A DNA stretch of 64,000 bases. Source: Sphingobacterium paludis. GTDB lineage: Bacteria; Bacteroidota; Bacteroidia; Sphingobacteriales; Sphingobacteriaceae. The translations under genes were made by a program, and so were the position numbers. The stretch lies in assembly GCF_004364125.1 (NCBI RefSeq), contig NZ_SNZV01000002.1, positions 496,001-560,000 on the forward strand, read 5' to 3'. Below are positions 9,246 to 17,158 of this stretch, piece by piece. The notes under the pieces are model-generated. The model worked only from the letters and a program-made list of their open reading frames with translations. It was not told where the DNA came from and did not search any database. Within the stretch, counting starts at the first letter, position 1, and each line of letters begins with the position of its first letter.

Positions 9246-9911
9246 TTACTTTTTAGGAAATTTAGGATTTGCCTTTATTTCTTCGATTTGTTTGGTGTGC
9301 CGGGCGCAGTGGGCAGCGATGAAGAGTAAGTTTTGATGACCATTCACGGTGCCCGTGGGGTACTCACTAATATGGTTTTTTAGATCCTCTTCGTTCGCTT
9401 GTTTGATGAAAGCTAATACGGGTTTTCGCGCAGCTGTGAAATCCTGTAGTGCTACTTTCACAGCGGTATATTTTCCCGTGGGCTGTAGCTCAGCTGGGGC
9501 TTTAAACTTTTGGCTGCGGTCGCCCATCATGTGTTTTAAGTTTTCATCGTTCACTTTCACTTCCGCCTTACGTTCAGGTTGTGGCGCCTTGGCAAGCTCC
9601 TTTTTTGCCATTTCGAAAAGCATCGTTTCCGATAAAATGATGTGTTCCAAACACTCCCCAATAGACCATTGCTCTGGGGAAGGTTTAAAGGCAAGCTGCG
9701 CAGCACTAAGCCCCTCCACCTGTGCTTTCAAATTTTTAGTCGTTTCTTCAAAATACTGGATCAGCGAATCGATACTCCCCGATTTCCTCGCTGCATTTTG
9801 TGCGGGCTCCGTGGTGTTTTTCCTGATCGTTCCAGCTAGCGTACAGTTGCTGCTGATGGCCAAGGCAAGCGATAAGCAAATGGCCAGATACATGTTACTC
9901 CAAGTTTTCAT
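9246..9911 (-). CDS. exported DinB-family protein
   Basis: I chose the ATG at 9911 because it gives a normal signal peptide (MKTWSNMYLAICLSLALA, cleavage near residue 27); a longer reading to 9953 adds an unlikely tail. The mature part is a four-helix DinB/YfiT-like bundle. It has SPEQWSIGECLEHIILSE with a candidate metal-binding His, and near the C-terminus AAHCARHTKQI with two more, so the three-His metal site of the superfamily appears intact. The family includes thiol-dependent transferases and hydrolases, and the substrate here is unknown. Export of a DinB protein is uncommon outside Bacteroidota. The downstream SRPBCC gene is 3 bases away. Confidence 0.87.
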   Translation of the reverse strand: MKTWSNMYLAICLSLALAISSNCTLAGTIRKNTTEPAQNAARKSGSIDSLIQYFEETTKNLKAQVEGLSAAQLAFKPSPEQWSIGECLEHIILSETMLFEMAKKELAKAPQPERKAEVKVNDENLKHMMGDRSQKFKAPAELQPTGKYTAVKVALQDFTAARKPVLAFIKQANEEDLKNHISEYPTGTVNGHQNLLFIAAHCARHTKQIEEIKANPKFPKK

Positions 9912-10144
9912 GTTTATAAGTTTATGGTGAAATCGTACTATCTTACAACGCAAGACTTACCTCAGTAAATACCTGCGTTGATACACACAATGTACGGATA
10001 TTTTAGGCGAACTCGCTTGGCATAGGGCAAGATTTGCATCACACGTAAGGAAAGGCGGTAAGGAAAGCCTCCCGTCTTATGAGGGATTATCGTTAAAATA
10101 TCATAATTTAGCTCTTATAAACCTATTATGGTGAAGAATAGCTT

Positions 10145-10852
10145 ATGGATGTACAACGCATATTATTGGTAGAAGATGAGAAAAATGTTGCCGAGGTTAT
10201 CATCCAGGGACTAGAGGAAGACGGCTATCAGGTGTTGCATGCCAGTAAGTATGAAGATGCATTGTACAAATTGCAAAACAACAAGGTAAGTCTGGTGATT
10301 TTAGACGTTTTGCTTCCCGAAATGAATGGCTTGGAAATCTGTCGGAATTTTAGATTGTTGGGCTATACCGATTTGCCCATTCTGATGGTCACGGCATTGG
10401 GAAGCCCGGAAAATGTCGTGTTAGGTTTAGACAGCGGTGCCGATGATTATTTATCGAAGCCCTTTAAACTGATCGAGCTGAAAGCACGCGTGCGCACACT
10501 GATAAGAAGGAAGCAAGAAATCACGAAACAGGTTCAGGCAGCAGAAAAGCGTCTTTTTACGTACAAATTTCTGGAAATCGATGATTACAAGAAAATTGCC
10601 TATGCGGAGGGACAGGACTTAAATTTAACATCGACGGAATATCGCCTCTTACTTTTGTTCATTCAGGCTCCGCAGAAAGTCTTTGAACGGAGTGAGCTGC
10701 TAGACAAGGTGTGGGGAATAAATTTCGATATAGGCTCGAATGTGGTTGATGTGTACGTGAACTATCTTCGAAAAAAAATTGAGAAAGTAACACCAATAAA
10801 GATCATACATACTGTTATCGGTATGGGTTATGTACTAAAAATCGAGAATTAG
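10145..10852 (+). CDS. OmpR-family response regulator
   Basis: Response regulator of 235 residues. The receiver domain (about 5-118) has acidic residues 10-12, phospho-acceptor Asp54 in VILDVLLPEMNGLE, and Lys in LSKPFK. The winged-helix DNA-binding domain (about 135-233) has LNLTSTEYRLLLLF and the recognition segment SNVVDVYVNYLRKKIE. The paired kinase starts on the base after the stop codon. Members bind head-to-tail direct repeats with about 11-bp spacing. An array of exactly that geometry lies between the kinase gene and the next operon (12302-12381), which makes that operon the leading target candidate. Confidence 0.96.
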   Translation: MDVQRILLVEDEKNVAEVIIQGLEEDGYQVLHASKYEDALYKLQNNKVSLVILDVLLPEMNGLEICRNFRLLGYTDLPILMVTALGSPENVVLGLDSGADDYLSKPFKLIELKARVRTLIRRKQEITKQVQAAEKRLFTYKFLEIDDYKKIAYAEGQDLNLTSTEYRLLLLFIQAPQKVFERSELLDKVWGINFDIGSNVVDVYVNYLRKKIEKVTPIKIIHTVIGMGYVLKIEN

Positions 10853-12229
10853 ATGCGTAACTACAACAAGATTCTATATGGGCTTATCGCGATATTAGTG
10901 ATTTACACGGTATCTTTCGTAGTTTTTATCTTTTATTCCATAACCAATTTTGCCTTTACAGATTTTTACAAGCGCTTAGAGCTGCGCCGTAATTTAGCTG
11001 CAGAAAGGATTTTTAATGGCAAAAGTAGCGGCATACAATGGTCGTTGACCTATGTAGAAGAACTGGACAAACAGAAAGAATTCATCGTTGAGTTTGACAA
11101 GGATAACCGGATTGTCCACAGTAGCGGCTTCGATAAAGATCTCTGGGGCCGGATTGATAAACATGCAACAAGCAATTTCAAAATAGGCAATACCTTTTAC
11201 GCCACAAAATACTACCTCCAAAAAGACAAACACTTTATTTTAGGCGTCTCCGCCGAGAACTATTTTTACACCCATCACTTAAATTACCTACGCAACCTGT
11301 TGATCATTGCTGTACTCCTTGGGGTGTTGTTCGTCATTGTGATCTCCTTGTTTGTAAAGCGCTCATTCATCAAGCCGATCAGTGAACTCATAGGGGAGGT
11401 CGAAAAAATAGGTTCCGAAAATCTATACCTACGTTTGACCGTGGGGAGCGAGAAAGGCGTGTTGGGTAAGTTAGCCGATACATTCAATAAGATGTTAACG
11501 CGCATCGAGACATCATTCGAAACCCAGAAAAATTTTGTGAGTAATGCTTCCCATGAGTTAAATACACCGCTAACCTCGATTATCGGTATCGCGGATTTGG
11601 CATTATCCAAGGAACGCAGTGTGGACGAGTATAAGCACTCGATACAAAAAATAGCTGATGCCGCTGAAAATCTGGAAAAGAAAACAAGCGCACTGTTGCT
11701 GTTGGCCCGTACAGGCTTTGAAAATAACAACCAGACATTCAAACCCGTCCGTATCGACCAAATTGTGATGGATGCCGAAATGACCGTGAAGGCTATTAAT
11801 GAACACTTCCGGATAAAAACAGATTTCAGCATGCTGCCGGATGATAGCATGAAATTAAAGGTCAATGGCTCGGCGCCGCTATTGCAATTAGCTATTTCCA
11901 ATATCGTATCTAATGCCTGCAAGTATTCCGCTAACAATACGGCCTACGTTGCCTTGGGGGCATTCGATAATGGGGTATTAATATTAATTAAGGACGAAGG
12001 AATCGGAATTCCCGAAGAGGAATTAACCTATATTTATGACCCTTATTTCCGAGCATCCAATACCACAAATTTTTCGGGCTATGGTATTGGGCTGCCTCTG
12101 GCGCGAAATATCATTAAAATGCATAATGGCCAACTTTCTGTCTCTTCATCGCTCGGTAAGGGAACCACGGTCAGGATAGAGATTCCCACGATAGATCCTC
12201 GATTGCTTCGAAACATGAGGCTAGCATAG
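10853..12229 (+). CDS. HAMP-containing sensor histidine kinase
   Basis: Orthodox membrane kinase of 458 residues, adjacent to its regulator with no gap. It has TM1 at about 9-31, a periplasmic sensor region of about 115 residues, TM2 at about 147-168, a HAMP linker (about 170-225), an H box with His234 in SNASHELNTPLTSIIG, an N box (ISNIVSNACKYSANNT), G1 (DEGIGIPEEEL), an F box and G2 (GYGIGLPLARNIIKMH). All catalytic elements are intact. The periplasmic domain shows no recognisable ligand fold. The signal is not predictable from sequence. Confidence 0.95.
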   Translation: MRNYNKILYGLIAILVIYTVSFVVFIFYSITNFAFTDFYKRLELRRNLAAERIFNGKSSGIQWSLTYVEELDKQKEFIVEFDKDNRIVHSSGFDKDLWGRIDKHATSNFKIGNTFYATKYYLQKDKHFILGVSAENYFYTHHLNYLRNLLIIAVLLGVLFVIVISLFVKRSFIKPISELIGEVEKIGSENLYLRLTVGSEKGVLGKLADTFNKMLTRIETSFETQKNFVSNASHELNTPLTSIIGIADLALSKERSVDEYKHSIQKIADAAENLEKKTSALLLLARTGFENNNQTFKPVRIDQIVMDAEMTVKAINEHFRIKTDFSMLPDDSMKLKVNGSAPLLQLAISNIVSNACKYSANNTAYVALGAFDNGVLILIKDEGIGIPEEELTYIYDPYFRASNTTNFSGYGIGLPLARNIIKMHNGQLSVSSSLGKGTTVRIEIPTIDPRLLRNMRLA

Positions 12230-12301
12230 CGTCGTGCTAGTTAAGCATGCAATCCATTGTTTCCAATTCATTCCGGCGGGAAAGATGCATTTCGATCGCA
12301 C

Positions 12302-12381
12302 TTTTAATCCCATTTTAATACAGCGAAGTTTTCTAATCCTATTCTAATAACTCGCCGCAAAGTCTAATGGAAAACTAATCT
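12302..12381 (+). promoter_or_regulatory. putative OmpR-type operator: three pairs of 11-bp-spaced TAAT repeats
   Basis: TAAT occurs at 12305, 12316, 12334, 12345, 12365 and 12376, forming three pairs with exactly 11 bases between repeat starts. The pairs are 29 and 31 bases apart, about three helical turns. The first two pairs share the forms TT(T/C)TAATCC and TT(T/C)TAATA; the third is weaker. Direct repeats of 11-bp period are the binding geometry of OmpR/PhoB-type regulators, and such a regulator is encoded just upstream. The array ends 30 bases before a -7 box lacking a -33 element, as expected for an activated promoter. Binding is inferred. Confidence 0.65.
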
Positions 12382-12411
12382 AGGTTTCATTTCATTGCTA
12401 TGTCGCTACCG

Positions 12412-12419
12412 TAACTTTG
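12412..12419 (+). promoter_or_regulatory. promoter -7 box of the UspA-like operon
   Basis: TAACTTTG matches TAnnTTTG. The start of transcription would fall near 12425, leaving a leader of about 10 bases before the ATG at 12435. There is no TTTG at the expected -33 position (12388-12391 is CATT), which fits dependence on an activator bound to the repeats just upstream. Confidence 0.5.
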
Positions 12420-12434
12420 AAAAAAAGTTACAGT

Positions 12435-12956
12435 ATGGCAAATATAGCACGCGTTCTTGTACCAACAGATTTTAGTGTAGATTCTTTGCGAATCGTTTTG
12501 GACTATATGGAGACAACTCCAGATCAAAAGGTAGAGCTTGTACTCGCTTGTGGATACGATATTGGCGACTCGATTACCAGTTTATTGGGGATCACGAAAG
12601 AAGATCATCTGATGAAGCTGGAGAACGAGGATTTTATCAAAGGTTGTGAAATGATAAAATCTCGGTTTAAGAGTCGTATTACAGAGATGTATTCCGATCT
12701 CTTGATCTCAAGAAACGGACGTTATTTGCGTAACTATTTCAAAGGTAGCCGAGTGACACACATCGTCGTGCCGGAAGGCTATACGTTCGCGCCGAAAGAT
12801 CGAGGTGTGTTTGATATTACAGAAATTTTAAAAAAGAATGCTGCTGATGTTGGGCCTATTATTATTCCAGTTGTATTGCGCGAGCAAATTTCAGAGGGAA
12901 TAGACAGCATGGACAGTATATTCTTTAGAAAGGAGTGGGGTGTAAGCTATGAGTAG
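12435..12956 (+). CDS. UspA-like protein of unknown function
   Basis: Protein of 173 residues, started at the ATG at 12435 rather than an in-frame TTG at 12417 that falls within the predicted promoter. The opening ANIARVLVPTDFSVDSLRIVLDY is typical of universal stress proteins (first beta strand, then a helix). THIVVPEGY resembles a later strand, but the usual nucleotide-binding GxxG(x9)G(S/T) signature is not evident, so it may not bind ATP. It is the first of three overlapping genes (8-base overlap with the next), downstream of a probable OmpR-type operator. The function is unknown; a stress role is inferred from family and context only. Confidence 0.72.
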   Translation: MANIARVLVPTDFSVDSLRIVLDYMETTPDQKVELVLACGYDIGDSITSLLGITKEDHLMKLENEDFIKGCEMIKSRFKSRITEMYSDLLISRNGRYLRNYFKGSRVTHIVVPEGYTFAPKDRGVFDITEILKKNAADVGPIIIPVVLREQISEGIDSMDSIFFRKEWGVSYE

Positions 12957-13443
12957 GGATGTATTGGTAAAGATTAACTATATTTTTATTGCACTACTGT
13001 TGATTGGGAGCAGTTTAGTCGTCATGTATCATGAAAATCCAGAACGCCTTATCCAAGGTGAATGGGTCGAAAAAGAATGGCGCTTGGAAAAAGATAATGG
13101 TTCTGAAGAACTGGCATCAAATTCGCAATTGCAAGAAGGCCTCCGGCGCGAGATCTTACGGGATTTTGAAGAGCTCCATTTGGGCGTATGGAAGTTCGAG
13201 GAAAACAGACAGCTTCAATCAGCAGACACCAATCAAAACAGCAAGATTGAGTGGTTGATCAAAGGGAGGGGGCATGTATTGGAACTTCGAAAAGATGGAA
13301 AACAAATTGAAAGCTTCCAAATCCAGCAGATAAGCAATGATAAGCTCGTGTTGCACCTCAACTTCGACTTGCAAGTAAAGGGTATCATAGAAATAGTATT
13401 AGAAAGGAAAGATCCATCAGATCAATATGCTAAGAAAATATAG
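12949..13443 (+). CDS. membrane-anchored lipocalin-like hypothetical protein
   Basis: Protein of 164 residues with one N-terminal membrane helix (about 8-27, VKINYIFIALLLIGSSLVVM) and an extracytoplasmic domain. The pattern IQGEWVEKEW, then GVWKFEENRQL, then WLIKGRGHVLEL and QIQQISNDKLVLHLN resembles the successive strands of small lipocalin-like domains common in Bacteroidota. The ATG lies inside the end of the preceding gene (8-base overlap) with a GGAG at 12932-12935, and its own end overlaps the next gene by 17 bases, so all three are translationally linked. No catalytic residues can be named. The start is well fixed by the overlap and the helix. Confidence 0.7.
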   Translation: MSRDVLVKINYIFIALLLIGSSLVVMYHENPERLIQGEWVEKEWRLEKDNGSEELASNSQLQEGLRREILRDFEELHLGVWKFEENRQLQSADTNQNSKIEWLIKGRGHVLELRKDGKQIESFQIQQISNDKLVLHLNFDLQVKGIIEIVLERKDPSDQYAKKI

Positions 13444-14176
13444 TAATCATAGAACATTAAGTGATAACGTTAAACTCGGTGCGCTAACCGCGTTTTCTGC
13501 CGGTATGGTCAACGTTGCGTCGGTGACTGTTTTTTTTGCATTTACCTCGAATATAACTGGTTATTATGCCGTCTTTGCGCAGGAACTCAGCAAAGGAAAC
13601 TGGTACCAAGGCGCCGTTGTATTGTTGTGGATTTTATTATTCTTTTTGGGAAGTTTCCTGTCCAACTTTGTTATCGTGCAGGGACGGGGCCGCTGGAGCC
13701 AGTATATTTCGCATGCTATACCTGTCATGCTCGAATTTTTGAGTATCCTATTCGTAGGGCTTTACCTCGACTTTTTTTACAGCAACTCCTTGCAGGAAAC
13801 TGAATTTTTGGTGGCAGCTTTGTTGTTTGCCATGGGCTTGCAGAATGGATTAACAGCCAGCATCTCAAATTCAGTTGTGAAGACAACGCATCTCACCGGC
13901 TTGACAACAGATCTTGCCCTGTTGGTTTCCATGTTTAGCAAACGCCAGAACAGGCAGAACAAAGCATTAGTAGATAAGTTCCATTTACTGCTAACCATCA
14001 TGATCTCCTACGTGATTGGTGGTGTTTTCGGAGGAATTGGATACTTATATTTGGCAAACGGAACATTTTACCTCACCTGTGGTATCTTATTGGTCATCGC
14101 GCTCTACGATTTCTATAAATTAAAGCGCGTGAAGCATCTATTTGATAGACGCCACAAAGAGGCTTGTCCCGCATAA
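13427..14176 (+). CDS. DUF1275 (YoaK-type) membrane protein
   Basis: Integral membrane protein of 249 residues with about six helices, matching the DUF1275/YoaK family. Signatures are the N-terminal ALTAFSAGMVNVASV, the mid-protein ALLFAMGLQNGLTASIS, and KTTHLTGLTTDLALL. The family is widespread and its substrate is unestablished; a transport role is assumed from topology. It is the last gene of the three-gene overlapping unit that begins at 12435, and is followed by a hairpin shared with the convergent asparaginase gene. Confidence 0.88.
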   Translation: MLRKYSNHRTLSDNVKLGALTAFSAGMVNVASVTVFFAFTSNITGYYAVFAQELSKGNWYQGAVVLLWILLFFLGSFLSNFVIVQGRGRWSQYISHAIPVMLEFLSILFVGLYLDFFYSNSLQETEFLVAALLFAMGLQNGLTASISNSVVKTTHLTGLTTDLALLVSMFSKRQNRQNKALVDKFHLLLTIMISYVIGGVFGGIGYLYLANGTFYLTCGILLVIALYDFYKLKRVKHLFDRRHKEACPA

Positions 14177-14206
14177 AATTCCCGACGATCGGGCAGTCGG
14201 GAATTT
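14176..14206. terminator. hairpin between convergent DUF1275 and asparaginase genes
   Basis: A perfect 11-bp inverted repeat (14176-14186 with 14196-14206, core AATTCCCGAC) with a 9-base loop lies in the 57-base gap between two convergent genes. T runs on either side are short, so termination in both directions is likely but not certain. Confidence 0.6.
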
Positions 14207-14233
14207 GAAATTTTCTAAAAGCTAGCGGTAGAC

Positions 14234-15256
14234 CTAGTCGTTTACCGTTAGCTCTCCTCTAATGTCCTTTTCAATCCAATAGGCCACGGATTCTTGATCC
14301 GGCAGCTGTCCCTGCAAATACATAAATTTCGTCACGGCAGCTTCAAAAGTCATGTCATAGCCGTTTAAAACACCGATCGCCTTGAGTCCCTGCGAAGTTT
14401 CATAGCGTCCTAGTTCAACCGAGCCAACCTTACACTGCGAAATATCAAGAATATTTTTACCACTTTTTACAGCCGCTGAAAGCATATCTAAAAACCATTC
14501 ATCGGTCATGGTATTTCCCGAGCCAAAGGTCTCCATCACAATACTTCGTACATCCGCATCTAAGATGGATTGAATAAATGTGGGGCTTATACCGGGAAAT
14601 AATTTTAAAACACCGACATGATTATCAAGCGTGCTGTGCATAATGAACTCCTTATCGGTATTGTCCAATAGTGCTTCGCGATTGTAATTGATATGAATGC
14701 CGGCCTCTGCGAGCACCGGATAATTGGGCGAACGAAACGCTTCAAATTTCGCCGAGTTGTATTTAAAGGAGCGATTACCGCGGAAAAGCTTATTATCAAA
14801 AAGTATACATACCTCTTGTATAATGGATTTACCATTTTCCTTTGCCGAGGCAATTTCCAAAGCCGTCATCATATTTTCGCGCGCATCTGTGCGTATTTCG
14901 CCAATGGGGAGCTGTGAACCCGAAAGGATAACGGGCTTTTGAAGGCCTTCCAACATAAAGCTTAGTATGGAAGCAGAGAACGACATCGTGTCCGATCCGT
15001 GCAGGATAACGAAACCATCGTAATGTTCGTAATTATCGCTAATGATCTGGGCCATCTGCACCCAAATAGCGGGATTCATGTTGGATGAATCGATGATCGG
15101 ACTAAATGAATGAATCGTCAACTTATAATTCAGACGGGCCAAATCAGGTAAATTGCGGGCGATCAACTCAAAATCAAATGGAACAAATGTACCCGTCTCC
15201 GGATCTTTAACCATGCCGATGGTTCCACCTGTGTAAATAATAAATATGTTTTGCAT
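14234..15256 (-). CDS. ansA: type I (cytoplasmic) L-asparaginase
   Basis: Enzyme of 340 residues that hydrolyses L-asparagine to aspartate and ammonia. It has no signal peptide, which places it with the cytoplasmic type I enzymes. The N-terminal catalytic Thr is in IIYTGGTIGMV and the second catalytic loop is VILHGSDTMSFSASILSFM (HGSDT, conserved Thr and Asp). GSQLPIGEIRTDARENM is the third family signature. I start at the ATG at 15256; the next in-frame GTG (15265) would abut the TatD stop. It lies 9 bases after the TatD gene on the same strand and probably shares its transcript. Confidence 0.93.
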   Translation of the reverse strand: MQNIFIIYTGGTIGMVKDPETGTFVPFDFELIARNLPDLARLNYKLTIHSFSPIIDSSNMNPAIWVQMAQIISDNYEHYDGFVILHGSDTMSFSASILSFMLEGLQKPVILSGSQLPIGEIRTDARENMMTALEIASAKENGKSIIQEVCILFDNKLFRGNRSFKYNSAKFEAFRSPNYPVLAEAGIHINYNREALLDNTDKEFIMHSTLDNHVGVLKLFPGISPTFIQSILDADVRSIVMETFGSGNTMTDEWFLDMLSAAVKSGKNILDISQCKVGSVELGRYETSQGLKAIGVLNGYDMTFEAAVTKFMYLQGQLPDQESVAYWIEKDIRGELTVND

Positions 15257-15265
15257 CGTTAACAC

Positions 15266-16048
15266 TTAAATTCCAAAAACTCTCTTTGAATTGGCTGTGG
15301 TGACCTGAGCGATATGCGCAACGTCTGTTTCTTTGATATCCGCCAGCTTTTCTGCAATGTAATGTAAATAGCTACTTTCGTTTTCCTTACCACGATACGG
15401 GACGGGCGCAAGATAGGGGGCATCGGTCTCCAGCACAATATGCTCAAGGTCTATATCTTTTACGACAGCATCTAAACCTGAATTTTTAAAGGTAACTACA
15501 CCGCCGATCCCCAGAAGGAAACCCAGGCCTACGGCTTTTTTAGCTTGCTCGGTGTTTCCGGTAAAGCAGTGGAGCACGCCGAAAAGCTTGTCGTCCTTCA
15601 GTTCTTCCAAGAGCAAGAAAAGCTCGTCAAAGGCTTCCCGGCAATGGATGTCGATAGGAAGCCCCAAGGCTTTCGCCCAGCCTACCTGGATGCGAAAAGC
15701 TTCTCGTTGCCATTGCAGCGTGCTTTTGTCCCAGTATAGATCCAGCCCGATCTCGCCTATTGCATACACCTTGGTCTCCGAGAGGGCGCGCTCGATAGTG
15801 GCTAACTCTTCCTTAAAATTTTCTTTTACTGAACAGGGGTGCAGCCCAAGCATCGGAAAGCAATTATTTGGGTAAGCTTTTACCGTATCAAGAACGGCGG
15901 GAATGGAGGCACTGTCCACGTTCGGTAGGAACAAGCGGTCTATACCTTTCTCCAAGCAGCGCGACATGTGCTCGTCAAGTTTGAAGGCAGCCGCTTGATA
16001 GTATATATGGGTGTGTGTGTCGGTAAGTATATAGGATTCCGTAGACAT
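15266..16048 (-). CDS. tatD: TatD-family metal-dependent hydrolase/DNase
   Basis: TIM-barrel hydrolase of 260 residues. Metal and catalytic residues are visible in order: DTHTHIYY (HxH), AIGEIGLDLYW (Glu), DIHCREAFDELF (His), GVLHCFTGN (His) and LETDAPYLAP (Asp). Family members act as 3'-5' DNases and D-aminoacyl-tRNA deacylase-like hydrolases. The commonest annotation for this form is TatD/YcfH; the exact substrate is uncertain. The gene is followed directly by ansA. A terminator at 16107-16142 separates it from the FKBP gene upstream, so it needs its own promoter in the interval 16049-16106. Confidence 0.92.
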   Translation of the reverse strand: MSTESYILTDTHTHIYYQAAAFKLDEHMSRCLEKGIDRLFLPNVDSASIPAVLDTVKAYPNNCFPMLGLHPCSVKENFKEELATIERALSETKVYAIGEIGLDLYWDKSTLQWQREAFRIQVGWAKALGLPIDIHCREAFDELFLLLEELKDDKLFGVLHCFTGNTEQAKKAVGLGFLLGIGGVVTFKNSGLDAVVKDIDLEHIVLETDAPYLAPVPYRGKENESSYLHYIAEKLADIKETDVAHIAQVTTANSKRVFGI

Positions 16049-16106
16049 ATTCTAAAGGATAACGCGCTAAATTTAGGCTTTTCATAGTATAAGACCTAAC
16101 GGAACA

Positions 16107-16142
16107 TAAAAAAACGCCAGACTTTTAATGATCTGGCGTTTT
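16107..16142 (-). terminator. rho-independent terminator of the FKBP gene
   Basis: On the - strand an 11-bp stem (AACGCCAGA core; 16111-16121 with 16132-16142) is followed by a run of seven T (16114-16108). It lies 23 bases after the FKBP stop codon at 16165. Confidence 0.88.
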
Positions 16143-16164
16143 CGTTATGGATTTAATAAGATTC

Positions 16165-17136
16165 TTATTTCTTTGTTGCGATAGAATCTGCAGTAGGAGC
16201 GTCTGTTTTCGGTCCAGGAATAACATCTACCAATTCTATCTCAAATACCAATGGTGCGTATGGAGGAATGGTGCCACCACCACGCTCACCGTATCCTAAG
16301 CTTGAAGGTACAAGTAGTGTTGCTTTACTTCCTTTATTCAACAATTGGAAACCTTCTGTCCATCCCTGAATGACTGGATCGTGACCTACACGGAAACGAA
16401 GAGGCTCATACGGGCTCATTGGGTTGAATTTATTCTCTTTTTTCGCAAGTTCAGCATTATTGGTGTCAAAGATGTTGCCGTTTACCAACCTACCTGTGTA
16501 TTTCACAACAGCGGTATCGCCAACCATAACTTTGTTTCCTTTTCCCTCTTCCGATATAACATATTGCAAGCCCGTAGCTGTTTTCTTAGGCTCTAGCTTT
16601 TTGTCAGCAATATATTTAGATAATTTGCTTTCTTCAGATTTTTTCAACCCTTCGATTTCACCTTTAAAGTAGCTGTCAATTTGGGAATAAAGAGCGGAAT
16701 CGGTAAGATTTCCTTTTTTGAAATGCTTTCTAACTTTAACCGTGAAGGTTACAAATTTATCAGCAAATTCGGGTTTAGGCTGGCCTGTTTTTGCAGCCAT
16801 CGTGTCTAAGTTTAAACGAAAAATAGCGCTATCGCCTTCACCTAAAAGTTTAAACATGGAGTTGTAGTCACCCGCATATAAACCTGGAATTGAGTCTGGT
16901 GCAATATTGACTATTTGAGGCAAACCGATGTCGTATGTACTTTGTAATAAAGAGTCATTACGGTCGGATTTTACAATCATATCTACAGACAACAAATCGC
17001 CAGCTTTTGCTTTTTCTGCTCCTGCATCCTTCGCGATGTTATATTCAAGACCACCATCACCTTTTTTGAAGTTTTGGCATGCTGCGGTCGCCAACAGGGT
17101 GACAGCTGCCGAAAGGAATAAAATTGATTTCTTCAT
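16165..17136 (-). CDS. FKBP-type peptidyl-prolyl cis-trans isomerase lipoprotein
   Basis: Periplasmic folding catalyst of 323 residues. A lipoprotein signal ends at Cys20 (ATAAC). The first half (about 25-185) is a diverged FKBP-like or linker domain (GDLLSVDMIVKSD). The C-terminal half (about 195-305) is a full FKBP domain: VGDTAVVKYTGRLVNGNIFD, VIQGWTEGFQLLNKGSKATL, PSSLGYGERGGGTIPPYAPL and FEIELVDV, including the Tyr, Phe, Asp and Trp positions of the active pocket. It accelerates Xaa-Pro isomerisation in exported proteins. It lies 22 bases after the DHH phosphoesterase gene on the same strand and ends in its own terminator. Confidence 0.92.
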   Translation of the reverse strand: MKKSILFLSAAVTLLATAACQNFKKGDGGLEYNIAKDAGAEKAKAGDLLSVDMIVKSDRNDSLLQSTYDIGLPQIVNIAPDSIPGLYAGDYNSMFKLLGEGDSAIFRLNLDTMAAKTGQPKPEFADKFVTFTVKVRKHFKKGNLTDSALYSQIDSYFKGEIEGLKKSEESKLSKYIADKKLEPKKTATGLQYVISEEGKGNKVMVGDTAVVKYTGRLVNGNIFDTNNAELAKKENKFNPMSPYEPLRFRVGHDPVIQGWTEGFQLLNKGSKATLLVPSSLGYGERGGGTIPPYAPLVFEIELVDVIPGPKTDAPTADSIATKK

Positions 17137-17158
17137 TTTTCTGATCTAATCACTAAAT

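Noticed and set aside
9349..9930. 193-codon open frame on the + strand opposite the DinB-like gene
   Set aside because: Mirror of a strongly supported gene; no motif on this strand.
11284..11937. 217-codon open frame opposite the histidine kinase
   Set aside because: The kinase motifs on the + strand are complete; this frame is a shadow.
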